A stretch of 64,000 nt of DNA from Streblospio benedicti. Its lineage: Eukaryota; Annelida; Polychaeta; Spionida; Spionidae. The notes under the pieces were generated by a model. The model had not been told where the DNA came from, did not search any database, and saw nothing but the letters and a program-made list of their open reading frames with translations. The stretch lies in assembly GCA_019095985.1 (NCBI GenBank), contig CM032659.1, positions 26,461,959-26,525,958 of the forward strand. The letters are read 5' to 3'. Positions 47,115 through 61,626 of the stretch are shown in pieces (the stretch's first letter is position 1; every line of letters starts with the position of its first letter). The position numbers and the translations under genes are program-made.

Positions 47115-50100
47115 ATGAAGGCGGTTGTAGTGTGTGCATTCTTGGCTCTTGTCTGCCTTGGTAAGTTAATATAAAATATATATTCACTATGGTTTCATAA
47201 AATATGATAATAGTTAAGCATAACACATCATGTGACAGTTTCGCAAAACACAAAAAATGCTTGATTCCTACTTATAGGGGAGGCTCACCATCACAAGAAA
47301 GTATGGACCTTCATGATTGGTGACGATTGGGGTGGCTATGAGTACACGTAAGTTTTTATATAAAGTGTATATAGCTAAAAGGTGTGGATGTGATTATGAT
47401 GAAAAATATATGTTCACTTGTAAATAGCAGTTGCATAATAGAGCTTTATGTACGCTCTATTGTTGATACATTCTATTTGATACTGTTTAATTATTGTTTA
47501 TCGCCATTTCAGTGATGACAATGGATTTGCTCAGGGCTTCAACCCAGAACTGGTCAAAGCTGGTAAGCGTTGTCCTTTATATCGAAAGCTATTTTGAATA
47601 TTTATACTGCATATTGTTTAAAAGAATATATCTAACTTGTTAGTGTAAAATGCACTGTAATCTTATATAATACCAGAATCGTGTGTCACTGCTTCTATTG
47701 GTGAGGCATAAATGCCATACCCATTAGTATGTAGAGCAAATCAGTCTCAGGTATCGGTTGGAAAATTGTCCTCACTCCTCATTAGTGAGGTGTACGATCT
47801 AATGGAACTTGGTTGATAAAAACGTGTTGGAGAGTGAAATAGTTTCCCAAATTGTAACGAAGTACCCATTAATGAGGCGTACTCATAGAAACATATAATA
47901 TAGTTATTGCCATGTGTAATTCACCGTCTTCAATGACCATATAGTGGAAGAGACCAAATGAAAAAGACAGTTGCCAAAAAGGGTGAATGCCGCTTTTTAC
48001 CACAGGAGTATTGATAGTGTACAAACGCAACCACTGTGTTTAATGTCACTGCATGATGAGCAGCTTTACAGGAGAAAAAAAACATGCTTGAAATAAAAAG
48101 GTTCACTGTTAATACGACTGCACTAAGCAAAAATGTACCATCCTAACTGACATTTTAGTGTGTGAATTTGCGGACGAGGAGTGCTATTGGATGATGGACA
48201 CGTACTCCAACTGCTGGAAGACGGACGGAGAACACCAGGACCCCGGCCGCGGCCTCATGGCCGGCTGGTATGACGCCTGTGTGGGCTTCTACCCAACAAA
48301 ATTTAGGGAGAATAGGTAATGTATGCATGTATATGTATGTTTGTGTGTTTTATTTTTTGAATCGACATTGTTGAATTTCTTATGATATGAAGGGTTACAG
48401 GGATTTGAGAAGAGAAGAATGTTTTAGATGAATCGTAAAAACATGATGATTTAATAATACGAAAATACTATGTAATGTGGCAATATATGTAGTGTGAAGA
48501 TTTGCATTAATAAAATGATGATAAGATACAACTATTCATACTTTGGAAATAAAGCCACCAAATATTTTCCTAATAAAGATCATTTGTTTCTAGTTAAATT
48601 TTGAAAGGCAATAAGTCTTTCGTTAGTTTCATTGTGCATATTTTGAATTGTAGCTTTGCTTTCTCATTGCCATACACCAAAGAAAACAAAGTGACCCTCA
48701 TGTACAAGAGGGGTTCGGACGTCAACGACAAGAAAAATGTGAAAGGCAAGAAGATTGGTAAGTGCAATTAATCTAATAGTTTATGCGTGCCAGGAAAGTG
48801 GATAAATGGGTATAATGTCAAGGTAATTGCTGTGAGAATCGTCTGGCACTTCTCATCAGCTGGTGTAAAGCATAGACTTCCAATTGTGAAAGCTCACATG
48901 AAGGATGATTGGTATCGTGAATAGTAGGATTAAATCTGTCAAGGATTCTACAAAAATCAAATGGTATCGTTATCGAATTTGTATACAATGTACACTTATG
49001 TCTGCAGGTTTTGTGAAGGGCTGGATCATGGGACCAGAGTGTTTCAACCAGCAGTTCTGGTACAGCTCGAACCGTGCTGGCCAGTACGAGGCCGTTATGT
49101 ACGACACATTCAGTGAGATGACTAATGCTGTGAAAAATTCAGAGGTAAGAGTGGGTGCATTGTGTTGATGTTTGATAACAGCATTTGTACATTTGTACTA
49201 ATTAAAGCTCCTGTTCGCTGTTTCTAATAGTCATGCGTGCTGTATCAGAATCTTTTGCAACTTTTAACATGCATAATTGAAGAGCAGCATTCTAAAAACA
49301 GGACAAAACATAATATAACTGTTTTGTGCATGCTGGGGCTCCAGCTAGATAATTATACATTACATATATTTTTGTCATATATAAGATTGACGCTTGTGTG
49401 ACCGGTGATGAAGCGGACCCTTACGCAGAAGCTTTCAGAGGCCTGGAACCCACGGATGCCTGGTTCACATGTGCTAATGGAGGTACATACGCAGAAGTCT
49501 ATGTATATTAAAAGATCATGACTTTTTCAATAGCTGGTGATAGTCTAATTGTGAAGAAATGACCTATATCTATAAAATAGCGCAACCAAAATATGTTTGT
49601 AGGGGTAATTGGTCATTACAAGGTCATTCATAAATTAGAAAAAAGCATCCGATTATATATGTGCCAAATTACTTAATGCTATAATTCAGGTGCCTCCCTG
49701 ATGGCCCCGTACGGCAGTAAGCTCCTAGAATGGTGGGACGACGCGTTCCAGGCTTTTGTTGACAGTGGTGAATACGCTCAGTTCTGCAGAGCTCAAAACA
49801 GAAAGCACGGTGAGTAGAGGATACAAGACCAAATTGCATTTATCAAAGAGGGATTGTATTTTGAATATATTTGCATTAAAACCCTGTATTAATATATTGA
49901 GTTTATCATAAACAAAAGAGTAGAATATTTGCACTGAAAATTAATTTCAATTATATTTTTTTCAGCTTTGAAGTAAAAATGATATTTTTCATAGTGCATA
50001 TTTGAATTACACTTTTGTTCTATGCATATGGTGTGTATATTGCCAAACGGTAATTTCTTTTCAATGTGCTCGTACATTTTAAACATTTCCTGTAGTTTAT

Positions 50101-50151
50101 CTCCTTGTTTTATTTCTAGGATATCGTGGGGTGGTCAACTGTCTGGACTAA
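47115..50151 (+). CDS. Secreted periplasmic-binding-fold protein, paralogue B
   Basis: Nine exons: 47115-47160, 47278-47347, 47513-47562, 48159-48315, 48654-48757, 49008-49144, 49386-49482, 49690-49809, 50120-50151. They total 813 bases, 270 residues. Exon count, phases and most lengths equal paralogue A. Signal peptide MKAVVVCAFLALVCLG, then a HHHKK start to the mature protein. Same landmarks as A (TFMIGDDWGGYEYT, GFNPELVKAV, GLMAGWYDACVG, KIGFVKGW, SLMAPYGSKLLEWW) and the same nine cysteines. Small insertions lie in exons 5 and 7. Exon 8 is almost identical to that of A, unlike the other exons, pointing to gene conversion. A poly(A) signal AATAAA is at 50217-50222. Confidence 0.87.
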
Positions 50152-50694
50152 TTCAAAGCTATGAAGATGCAGCAGACTGGGATCTTAAACCTACATCTAA
50201 AGTCTTGTAAATGTTAAATAAAAATATCTTAAACGAAATTTTGATCGACTGGTTATGTGTGTTATTGTTTTTCTGTCTGATTTAGATGAATCCAAAGAAA
50301 ATTTACCCAAAATTATATTTATGCTTTACCTGTTTGTCTTTCTACACATTACAGTATTCCTTAAATGTTACAAATGCTTTATAACCACCTGGTTGCGAGT
50401 GATGTATGCCATACAAATGGGAACAGTGTATATGTAAATGAATATTAGACCAATTAGCTTAATATAACCAACACATGCAATGAAACGGGTAAAATACGGT
50501 TAGATACAGCTAAAATACGGTTAAAATAAACAAACGTATATTAGAACCACACCCCCGAAATGGTCGAGCTACTGTACAATACAAACACCGAAAATCGTAG
50601 CATATTGCATTATAATTATGCCTTCAACGGCTGACAATGGTCCTCAGGACATCTCACCCAGCATTAAAAAAGGTATACAATGACACCACGCACT

Positions 50695-50866
50695 GGCAGA
50701 TCCAGGCTTTTGTAAAAAAAAGTAAGAGGGGTCGACTGGTCAAGCACTTTTTAAGTGATCTCATGGGTTCCGTTGGCGCAATCAAAAGCAGAATTTGCCA
50801 AAGCCCGCATACAAATGAAATATTTGTTTGGAATATGGGCCCCTATGGCCACCCACGGGATCTGCC
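50695..50866. mobile_element. MITE, GGCAGATCC family, copy 3
   Basis: 172 bp with termini GGCAGATCC and GGATCTGCC. The interior shares GATCTCATGGG and AATGAAATATTT with the copy at 54002-54150. Confidence 0.6.
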
Positions 50867-50990
50867 ATGGATCATGATAACGCAGTGTCCAACTGTTTAC
50901 AACATCCACCACCTGACCCGACTGAGAATCGGGCCCACGAGATTCTGGTCATGAGTGCCACTCTATCCACTCGGCCACAAAAGCACCAAA
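50867..50990 (-). mobile_element. tRNA-like SINE remnant
   Basis: On the minus strand it has an A-box-like GGCCGAGTGGATAGAGTGG (about 50960-50978) and a B-box-like GGGCCCGATTCTCAG (50923-50937), in tRNA-Ser/Leu style. The anticodon arm cannot be folded convincingly, and there is no acceptor stem, so it is not a tRNA gene. Confidence 0.35.
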
Positions 50991-52809
50991 TTACATTTTT
51001 GATATTTTCATATACGTGTAGCTATATCTGCTAACAATTAATATACCAGGAATTGATGGAAGAAAAACTAAAACAAATTGAAAGAAAATACGACATAACC
51101 TATATTTTTTTGGCGATGCTTTATTATTATTTATTAGTATTCATTTATTTCTATTTCAGATAGTAGCATGTCTAACTACATATCAAATACCCACAGATAA
51201 AACAATAAGACAATAAGAATGTATGTACAATTATTGACAGTTGGAGGTTAAAACTAGACCGTTAAACAACGAATGAAAAAGAGCAATCGTCAGTGACATG
51301 ATGAATTAGACTAGATTTGTGAAATGTATCACGATCGGTAATCTTTATGTCTCGTCCAATTCTTTGTATCATTTATTAAAATTGAAGTTTTTCTCATCAT
51401 TGTTTATGGTATTGAAAGCGCCTCGAAATGTTTTAGGGCACAACTGTGCATTATTTGAACTTAATGATTTTGACTGTGAAACATATACGGGGAAGAGAAA
51501 TGAATTGCTCTAGGTTACAGAAGGCATATCTCTTTCGCTGAAAAATATCGGTATATTATATATGTAAAAACTGTCATGAAAAAAACTCTCAACTGTCATG
51601 TTCGATTTATTTGGAGTGAGATACACTGCACATACATTTAGTAAAGTACTTGTACATAAAAATTACGGCAAACTTTCCCAAATAATTGAATAATTAATCA
51701 GAATATAATCAATTAATGGCAATTGTTTATAGTGTCCGTGCTGTGTATGGTTTTCTTAGCCTTTGATTAAAACACGTATAATTCAACTGTTCCTTACCAT
51801 GTAGGCCTACTATCTATTGTTGAAGTCATCGGTCACGTAGATCATTTTTTGCAAGACTGTACACTTGGTTGTTGCTTTTTATTGCGTGCGCAAGGAGATA
51901 TGAAGCTATTGTAAAAGCATAGCTGTACTATTACAAGCCCTGGCAAAAACAATGTAAAATCAGTTCATTGGGATTAGTGTGGTATCGGTCGAAACCCACC
52001 CTAATTTATTCAAATCAGAAGTTATAGAAAATAACCCCTCATACCACATGTACAGTGTAACAAAGATTCCAGTTAACCGACGATGGTCAAAACCAAATTC
52101 ATGTCCAAAGTTGAGTGCAGCCAAGTCGACACGCTTCTGATGCAATTGCACGCGTGATAAAAAATGGTTTGAACATAAACAACACCTTAAAAATAGTAGA
52201 GAACTGCATGTTGGACCCAACGAATGTAGGAAAAAATAATCGCAATCGAGATTTGCTGGCATCTGGAGTATGAAATGTACAGTGAAAAAAAGAACAAAAC
52301 ATATCACAAGACGGGAGCAAAGATTGAAAAAAAAAAAAAAAAACAACCTAAAGGAATCGTAACTCGATTACCGTAAAACTCTGACTTTTCAGAACAACTC
52401 GCACAAAATTGGGGATATAGCATGCACATGTAACTTACCTGGCATAATAAAATTGCTCAAATATAATTCTCTGATATGCATTCGTGTATACTGTGTAGAC
52501 TTATATTATTTGGCTCATGGCAAATCTTGTAAGTGCTTCCAAACCGACAATTAATGACCATAATTACAAACAACGCATCATTATTGCATTTCATTAAGAC
52601 TATACATCCATCTACACCAAGAACCATTAAGTGCGTTTGACCTTTTAATACTTTAAACTGGTCTACCCTCCACCGTCCTTCTGTGTTTAAAACGAGTATT
52701 ATGTAATAGCCAAAAATTTCATTAGTTTACAGTAATGGTGGTGGCAATATGATGAGGTTTACGGTAATTGTGCCATAGTTTGGCGTTTACTCTGTCACAA
52801 GGTGGAGGC

Positions 52810-55853
<3,044 letters not shown>

Positions 55854-55884
55854 GTGAGTTGCTTTGACGATTAGTAACCGTTGC

Positions 55885-55984
55885 NNNNNNNNNNNNNNNN
55901 NNNNNNNNNNNNNNNNNNNNNNNNNNNNNNNNNNNNNNNNNNNNNNNNNNNNNNNNNNNNNNNNNNNNNNNNNNNNNNNNNNNN
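55885..55984. other. Assembly gap (100 N)
   Basis: 100 unknown bases within the region expected to be the last long intron of paralogue C. Order and distance across it are uncertain. Confidence 0.95.
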
Positions 55985-56104
55985 ACCCCAAAGTTTTACC
56001 TTCCCGGGTTTCCCCTATTCCCTTACTCATTATGCTTTAATAGCTTATCGTTTTTGAATGGTTAGGTAGGGAACAGTACACAGTAACATGAATATATGTC
56101 CTAA

Positions 56105-56232
56105 TAATGAAGCATGGCTTGCACTCACTGCGCTATGCTGGGCCAAAAATTTGGAACGAACTTCCAAATGATTTTAGAGTGTCAATGTCATTAAAAATGA
56201 GTTTAGGGTGTTATTGGAAAGTGGGAAGGTGA
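56105..56232 (+). mobile_element. LINE 3' end fragment
   Basis: A short open stretch reads SLRYAGPKIWNELPNDFRV and then a stop 23 codons on. The pattern SxRYxGPKhWNxLP is characteristic of the last part of many LINE reverse-transcriptase ORFs (CR1/L2/jockey-type). Only this end is present between the gap and the LTR element. Confidence 0.55.
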
Positions 56233-56314
56233 TAGCTGTAAATGTTCATTTTGTAAATAACCTATCTATATGATATAATTTTGCAAGTATTATCGTGTTT
56301 TTATATGTCTAAAC

Positions 56315-56704
56315 TTTTAATATAAAATAAAGAATTTAATTCAAGTTTTTATTACAAACCATTTTACTTCAGCACTACAGGAGAAAATAATGAAATGAAA
56401 CACTATCACAGCTTTCTGTCAGTACAGTCATCAAAACAAAATCTGCCCAACCACAATGCAACCCGCACTTTTATATCACAAAACTGGGTCGGGTTAATTG
56501 TGTTTTCCCCAGGTCACCAACAGATGGCGCCAGTTTTAACAATACCAACAGAAATAAAATAATAAAGTGTAAAAACATAAAATACAACGATATAACTAAA
56601 GATCTAAACATAAACGGAAAGTAAAAGTATGCAACAGCATAAACTATAAATAATAACGTGAAACATGGAGTGTTACATCATTTGAGCAGCTAGGAAAAGA
56701 CATT
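56315..56704 (-). repeat. Left (3') LTR of the Gypsy element
   Basis: Matches 63536-63926 almost base for base. The outer limits of the repeats are uncertain by some tens of bases. Confidence 0.8.
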
Positions 56705-56854
56705 TAAGTAAGTGAAATTTTGAAGAAACCATATTACCCCTATTATCAGCCAAAATAATGTGCTACTCAAAATCATAACACTCCCCCAATCTACATAAAA
56801 CCATACAACAAAAAAAAAGAAATAACTTTTTAATAAACACTACAAAAAAAAACA

Positions 56855-57240
56855 AATTTTTCTTACAAAAATTACTTAACTACAAAATATATATATTTCA
56901 AGATCATCATCCACAATTAATAGTTAGCACTCCAAAGTACACTCCAAGTGCTGTCATAGACACAGTTCACAAATTTTTCTTACAAAAATTACTTAACTAC
57001 AAAATATATATTTCAAGATCATCATCAACAATTAATAGTTAGCACTCCAAAGTACACATACACAGTTTACTTTGCCACCATCATAGTCCATATTTATCAC
57101 TCAAATTACACTCAATAAGTCCTCGGTTGTCCACCTTGCCACAGTCCACAGTTATCACTCAAATTACACTCAATAAGTGCCACAATCACAGTCCACAGTT
57201 ATCACTCAAATTACACTCAGTAAGTGCTGTCATACACACA
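56855..57240. repeat. Tandem repeats inside the Gypsy 3' region
   Basis: A unit of about 110 bp with ACTACAAAATATATAT and CAATTAATAGTTAGCACTCC occurs twice (from 56855 and 56969), followed by three copies of a unit with CACAGTTATCACTCAAATTA (57080-57215). This is non-coding sequence between the third ORF and the LTR. Confidence 0.7.
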
Positions 57241-57245
57241 GTTTA

Positions 57246-57857
57246 CTAGTCCACACGATTGCTAGGACCGAATGTTGTTGTGAACACTGTTTTCGTCTCC
57301 ACACAGACTAAGAACACCTCAGTGGTCACCTCTGTCGTAGTGAATGAGTTGTAATCCTCAGAGGGTGCTCCAACCTGAGGAACCAGCGCCCCCTCCACGG
57401 GATCAATAATGGGGTCTGGGTCCTTCACATCCTGTATCAGCTCAGTAATGGGGTCTGGGTCCTTCACATCCTGTATCAGCTCAGTAATGGGGTCTGGGTC
57501 CTTCACATCCTGGATCAGCTCAGCTATCTCCTCCTCGGTGAACTTAATATCAAATAAATCATCGAAATCGATCAACTCTATGTTGGGCGGGCTGCCCAAC
57601 TCGTCCTCGAGGGCAGGGGAATCCACAACAGGTAGCCCCGGTAGCTCAGTGGGTGGCAGGGGCTCACTAGGCGCCTCCCCAACCTTTGGCTCCTCTTGGC
57701 TCATCTGTGGCTGTTGTTGCTGTAACGGGGGTCCCCACCGGCTGACCCGCGGCCTCTTAAGGGGTGGCCCCCAGCGGCTTGGCCTGGTTCTGCCCTGGAA
57801 ATAAATAAAAACAAAAAAAAGGAAAGAGGAGAAAATATTGGTAGAACCCTGGAACAA
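57246..57857 (-). CDS. Third ORF of the Gypsy element, function unknown
   Basis: 203 residues in the position where some Gypsy elements carry an accessory or envelope-like gene. It is proline- and acid-rich, with three tandem copies of a TELIQDVKDPDPI-type unit and a twin SRWGPPL motif near the start. No signal peptide, convincing membrane anchor or furin site typical of an envelope is seen, so an envelope role is not supported. Its family is not recognised. Confidence 0.5.
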   Translation of the reverse strand: MFQGSTNIFSSFLFFVFIYFQGRTRPSRWGPPLKRPRVSRWGPPLQQQQPQMSQEEPKVGEAPSEPLPPTELPGLPVVDSPALEDELGSPPNIELIDFDDLFDIKFTEEEIAELIQDVKDPDPITELIQDVKDPDPITELIQDVKDPDPIIDPVEGALVPQVGAPSEDYNSFTTTEVTTEVFLVCVETKTVFTTTFGPSNRVD

Positions 57858-57895
57858 AAAAAAATATATATATACATATGCGTGGTGCGGGGTGG

Positions 57896-60800
57896 TTAGT
57901 AATTAAAGAAATCAGCCAGGTGAGCAGGTCTATGGACCTGCCTACCGGTCCTCGTCACCTGACCCCTAGTTTCCTCTGGCGTGTGGCTGTCCTCCGGTTC
58001 GGACTGTTCTTGTTCTTGGCTCTGCTCCTCGAGATCTTGACTCTCGTCCAACCCACCGTCCATTTGCGACCCAGGGTTGGCGCCCTCCCAAGCCTTCACC
58101 CGGTTGTGGTGGACCACCTGTTGCCCACGGTTGGTCCTAATTTTTATCAACCAATCTGAAATGATACCAACAATGACATAAGGACCCCTCCACTTTGGAG
58201 TCAACTTGGGACTAAGGCCTTTATAACGCCTTGTGTCCTTCACCCAAACGTGGTCCCCTATTTTATAATGAACCTGGTGTGTTCTCTTGTTGTAGTGCCT
58301 TTCCATGGCTTTGACATTTTTGTTCATCTGGTCCCTAGCCAAATGATGAACGTTTGCTAAACGCTCTCTCAACTGAAAAGTAAATGGGTGGGTTAATTCA
58401 GGGCCTGGAGCTGTACCTGAAATTAAATGGGCTGGAAGCATAATTTCTTGACCAAAAAGCATCATACTAGGGGTTTGGTGGGTAGTTTCATGGGTGGATG
58501 ATCGATAGGCCATCATGGCAATTTGCAGGTGTTTATCCCAATCACGTTGGTGTGACTCGACCATTTTGCTTAACACTGCCTCGACGGTGGCATTAAGGCG
58601 TTCCACAAGACCGTTGCTTTGGGGATAATAACCTGTGCAACGGGTTTTATGTATTCCCAGAAGGCCGCACAATTCCTGAAATAGACGACATTCAAATTGG
58701 GTCCCTAAATCGGTGTGGATGGACTCGGGCACCCCATACAAACAAATGAAGTCATCCACCATAATCTTGGCCACTGTTTCAGCTTCCATATTGGGCATCG
58801 CTGCGGCCACACACCATTTGCTGAAATAATCAGTAATTAGCAAAATATATTTGTTACCGTCCAAACTCTGGGGCAGGGGTCCGAGGATGTCTGCCGCGAC
58901 TCTCTGAAACCTACGTCCCACCTTAGACGGTCTGAGTCTGGCTTGTGGAGTCTTGGGAGCTGGTTTATGTTTCTGACATTGTTCGCACTTTCGACACCAG
59001 TCGCGTATGTCTTGTTGGTAGCCTCGCCAGTAGTAGTCATCTCGTACCCTGCAAATAGTCCTACGAATGCCAAAATGACCCACATTATGTAACCCACGAA
59101 GTAATTCCTCTTTCATTGATCGTGGCACGATCAACTGTTCAGAAACTTTATCTCCATCGTGCCACTGTCTACAGAGTTTTCCCCCTGAAACGGTAAGCCT
59201 ATCCCACTGTTTGACATAATGTATGAAAGCTGGACTTTTGTCACTTAACTCCTCCTCAGTAAACCTAGGTTTATTTTGCTCCACCTGCAACAGAATGTCT
59301 TTCAAATCTGGATCAGCCAACTGCGCCTTCCTAACATCTGAAATGGCACCATCATTAAATGTAATTTTTCTCACCTTCGTATATTGTAAACTTTTCTTTT
59401 TACAACTATCACATGGGCCACAAATCAACCGGGACAGCCCATCGGCATTAGAATGGTAACGGCCTTGGCGAAATGTGATCTCCATATCGTAAATACCTAT
59501 AACTTCCAGCCAACGAGCCAGCTGGTCCTCCGGATTTTTGAAGTTCAGCAACCACTTTAGAGAGTTGTGATCTGTCCTAACCTGAAAATGCACACCGTAC
59601 AAGTAATGATGAAAATGTTTAAGTGACGCCACGAGAGCTAAAAGTTCTTTACGGGTCACACAATACCTCTTTTCTTCTTTGGTCAAAGTGCGACTGTAAT
59701 AGCTGATCACCCTTTCCTCTCCATTCTGCACTTGGGAAAGCACGGCACCCAGGGCCAACTTGGAGGCGTCACAATCTAAAATATATTGATCCCCTGGGGA
59801 GGGAAAAGCTAGAATAGGAGGTGATATGAGGGCCAATTTCAATTTGTTAAAAGCTTCAGTGCACCAAGCGGTCCATTTAAAGGGAACGTCCTTCCTGGTG
59901 AGTTGATGCAATGGTGCTGCTATCTCTGCAAAGTGTTTCACAAAACGGCGATAATAAGACACACTACCTAGAAATGTTCGGAGCTCCGTGACACATGTCG
60001 GTTGTCCCCAATCCCTGACTGCTTTGGTCTTCTCCTCGTCCACCTCAACACCTTGGCTAGACACGATATGGCCTAAAAATTTGACCCTGTGTTTGAATAA
60101 GGAGCACTTACCGGGATGAAGCTTCAAGCCAGCCTCTCGGAACCGAATGAGTATTGCCCCTAGCGCCTCCAGGTGGCTGTCAAACGAGTCTGTGAAAACA
60201 ATGCAATCATCTAAATAGGCCAAGCACGTTTTCCAATGGAGGCCAGCTAGTACGGTATCCATCAACCTGGAGTACGTCGCAGGCGCATTTACAAGGCCGA
60301 AAGGCATCTTTTTGAACTGAAAAAGACCTTCATAAGTTGTAAATGCTGTTTTCTCCTTGTCTTTGGCCTCCATTTCCACTTGCCAAAAACCACTCTGAGC
60401 GTCAACTGTTGAAAACCATCTTTCGCCTGGTTTACCTGCAAGTGCATCTAAACAATCATCAATACGGGGGGGGGGAAAAGAATCTTTAACAGTCACTGCA
60501 TTAAGTTTTCTCATATCTAAAGCGAATCTCCAACTACCGTCTTGTTTCTTACAGAGGACAACGGGACTGGCCCACGGACTGGTAGAGGGTTCAATAATAT
60601 CCGCCTCCAACATCTTTTTTATTTGCTTACGTGTCTCCTCCCGCTTTACATACGGCTGTCGGTACGGGCGCTGCTTTATTGGAGTTGCATCCCCTGTATT
60701 GATGCTGTGTCGAACCACCGTGGTACTGCCAATATCCTGCTTACTGGAAGCAAATACATCATGGTATTTACAAAGAAAATTCCGCGCTTTGTCGGCCTGG

Positions 60801-61573
60801 TCACTGGTAAGATCTGAAATACTCCGGTCATACAAGTCCTGCAAATATTCAGGCAATTTATCAGCATTGGAGCTCACCTGGTTAACACTTGAAGTTGACA
60901 CTGGTACCGCACCTACAGCGGCTGTAGTATTTTTGTGTAAAATCTTTGTTTCACTACTCACATTCATAAGACGCAGTGGGAACTCTCCTTTGTCCGATTG
61001 CAGCAAACTTCTGGCCACTAAAACACCAGATTTACCCAGCAACCGGGGACTAGTCTCCACTAACAGGGGTACCTCGGAACCAGCCTCTAAGCATTTCCCT
61101 GAAACAAACATTTCACTACGAGGAGGTATACTGACAGTTTCCTGTAAAACAATTCTAAAAAGTGACGGTACTCTACTCTCTAGATAGCAGGGTACATCTG
61201 TATCTCTCAATTTTAAAATTTGTCGGTCTATGTCCAACGTGGCCTTTTGCACCTTCAAAAAATCATAACCCAATACACCTGGCACATTTACGTCGGCTAC
61301 CACAAAAGTATGTGTGAGGCGTTTGTTTTCAACTATTATTACTAGATCAACCTGTCCGAGGGGTCGCACTTTACCACCATCGCCCATTACCAAGTCACTG
61401 GTAGATGGTTGTAATGGAGGCCTAACATTTTCTGAAATATCGAAATATTTGCTTGGGTTTAATATGGAAATAGTGGAACCTGTATCAATAATTGCTTTAA
61501 CACAGACACCTGAAACGAATAAGTCAACATAAAGCCCATCGTGTTGCGGCCCCTGTAATCTCCTATAATTCAA
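57896..61573 (-). CDS. pol: Gypsy Pol polyprotein
   Basis: 1225 residues. An aspartic protease has the DTGS motif near residue 30. The reverse transcriptase has its AYLDD catalytic block near residue 452. An RNase H follows, with DCDAS near 599. The integrase has an HHCC zinc finger (about 829-871) and D-D-E positions around AADILGPL (893), HTDLGTQF (953) and VERLNATVE (992). A GPY/F-type module (WRGPYVIV) lies near 1127. No chromodomain was recognised at the C terminus. Domain order is that of Ty3/Gypsy. The relation to Gag is as in families that use frameshifting or a separate start. Confidence 0.9.
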   Translation of the reverse strand: MNYRRLQGPQHDGLYVDLFVSGVCVKAIIDTGSTISILNPSKYFDISENVRPPLQPSTSDLVMGDGGKVRPLGQVDLVIIVENKRLTHTFVVADVNVPGVLGYDFLKVQKATLDIDRQILKLRDTDVPCYLESRVPSLFRIVLQETVSIPPRSEMFVSGKCLEAGSEVPLLVETSPRLLGKSGVLVARSLLQSDKGEFPLRLMNVSSETKILHKNTTAAVGAVPVSTSSVNQVSSNADKLPEYLQDLYDRSISDLTSDQADKARNFLCKYHDVFASSKQDIGSTTVVRHSINTGDATPIKQRPYRQPYVKREETRKQIKKMLEADIIEPSTSPWASPVVLCKKQDGSWRFALDMRKLNAVTVKDSFPPPRIDDCLDALAGKPGERWFSTVDAQSGFWQVEMEAKDKEKTAFTTYEGLFQFKKMPFGLVNAPATYSRLMDTVLAGLHWKTCLAYLDDCIVFTDSFDSHLEALGAILIRFREAGLKLHPGKCSLFKHRVKFLGHIVSSQGVEVDEEKTKAVRDWGQPTCVTELRTFLGSVSYYRRFVKHFAEIAAPLHQLTRKDVPFKWTAWCTEAFNKLKLALISPPILAFPSPGDQYILDCDASKLALGAVLSQVQNGEERVISYYSRTLTKEEKRYCVTRKELLALVASLKHFHHYLYGVHFQVRTDHNSLKWLLNFKNPEDQLARWLEVIGIYDMEITFRQGRYHSNADGLSRLICGPCDSCKKKSLQYTKVRKITFNDGAISDVRKAQLADPDLKDILLQVEQNKPRFTEEELSDKSPAFIHYVKQWDRLTVSGGKLCRQWHDGDKVSEQLIVPRSMKEELLRGLHNVGHFGIRRTICRVRDDYYWRGYQQDIRDWCRKCEQCQKHKPAPKTPQARLRPSKVGRRFQRVAADILGPLPQSLDGNKYILLITDYFSKWCVAAAMPNMEAETVAKIMVDDFICLYGVPESIHTDLGTQFECRLFQELCGLLGIHKTRCTGYYPQSNGLVERLNATVEAVLSKMVESHQRDWDKHLQIAMMAYRSSTHETTHQTPSMMLFGQEIMLPAHLISGTAPGPELTHPFTFQLRERLANVHHLARDQMNKNVKAMERHYNKRTHQVHYKIGDHVWVKDTRRYKGLSPKLTPKWRGPYVIVGIISDWLIKIRTNRGQQVVHHNRVKAWEGANPGSQMDGGLDESQDLEEQSQEQEQSEPEDSHTPEETRGQVTRTGRQVHRPAHLADFFNY

Positions 61574-61626
61574 TGTAATGGTCCTATTATCTTTCAGGGA
61601 AGCTGATTCCTGGACCCCGGAACCAG

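Larger units (their letters stand above)
50152..52809. other. Intergenic region between paralogues B and C
   Basis: It carries a GGCAGATCC-family MITE at 50695-50866 with a tRNA-like remnant directly after it (50867-50990). From 51000 to 52809 the DNA is AT-rich with short homopolymers (an A run at 52326-52343) and nothing recognisable. Confidence 0.5.

Noticed and set aside
57246-57857. Envelope gene in the Gypsy element
   Set aside because: No signal peptide, furin site or membrane anchor is visible in the third ORF.
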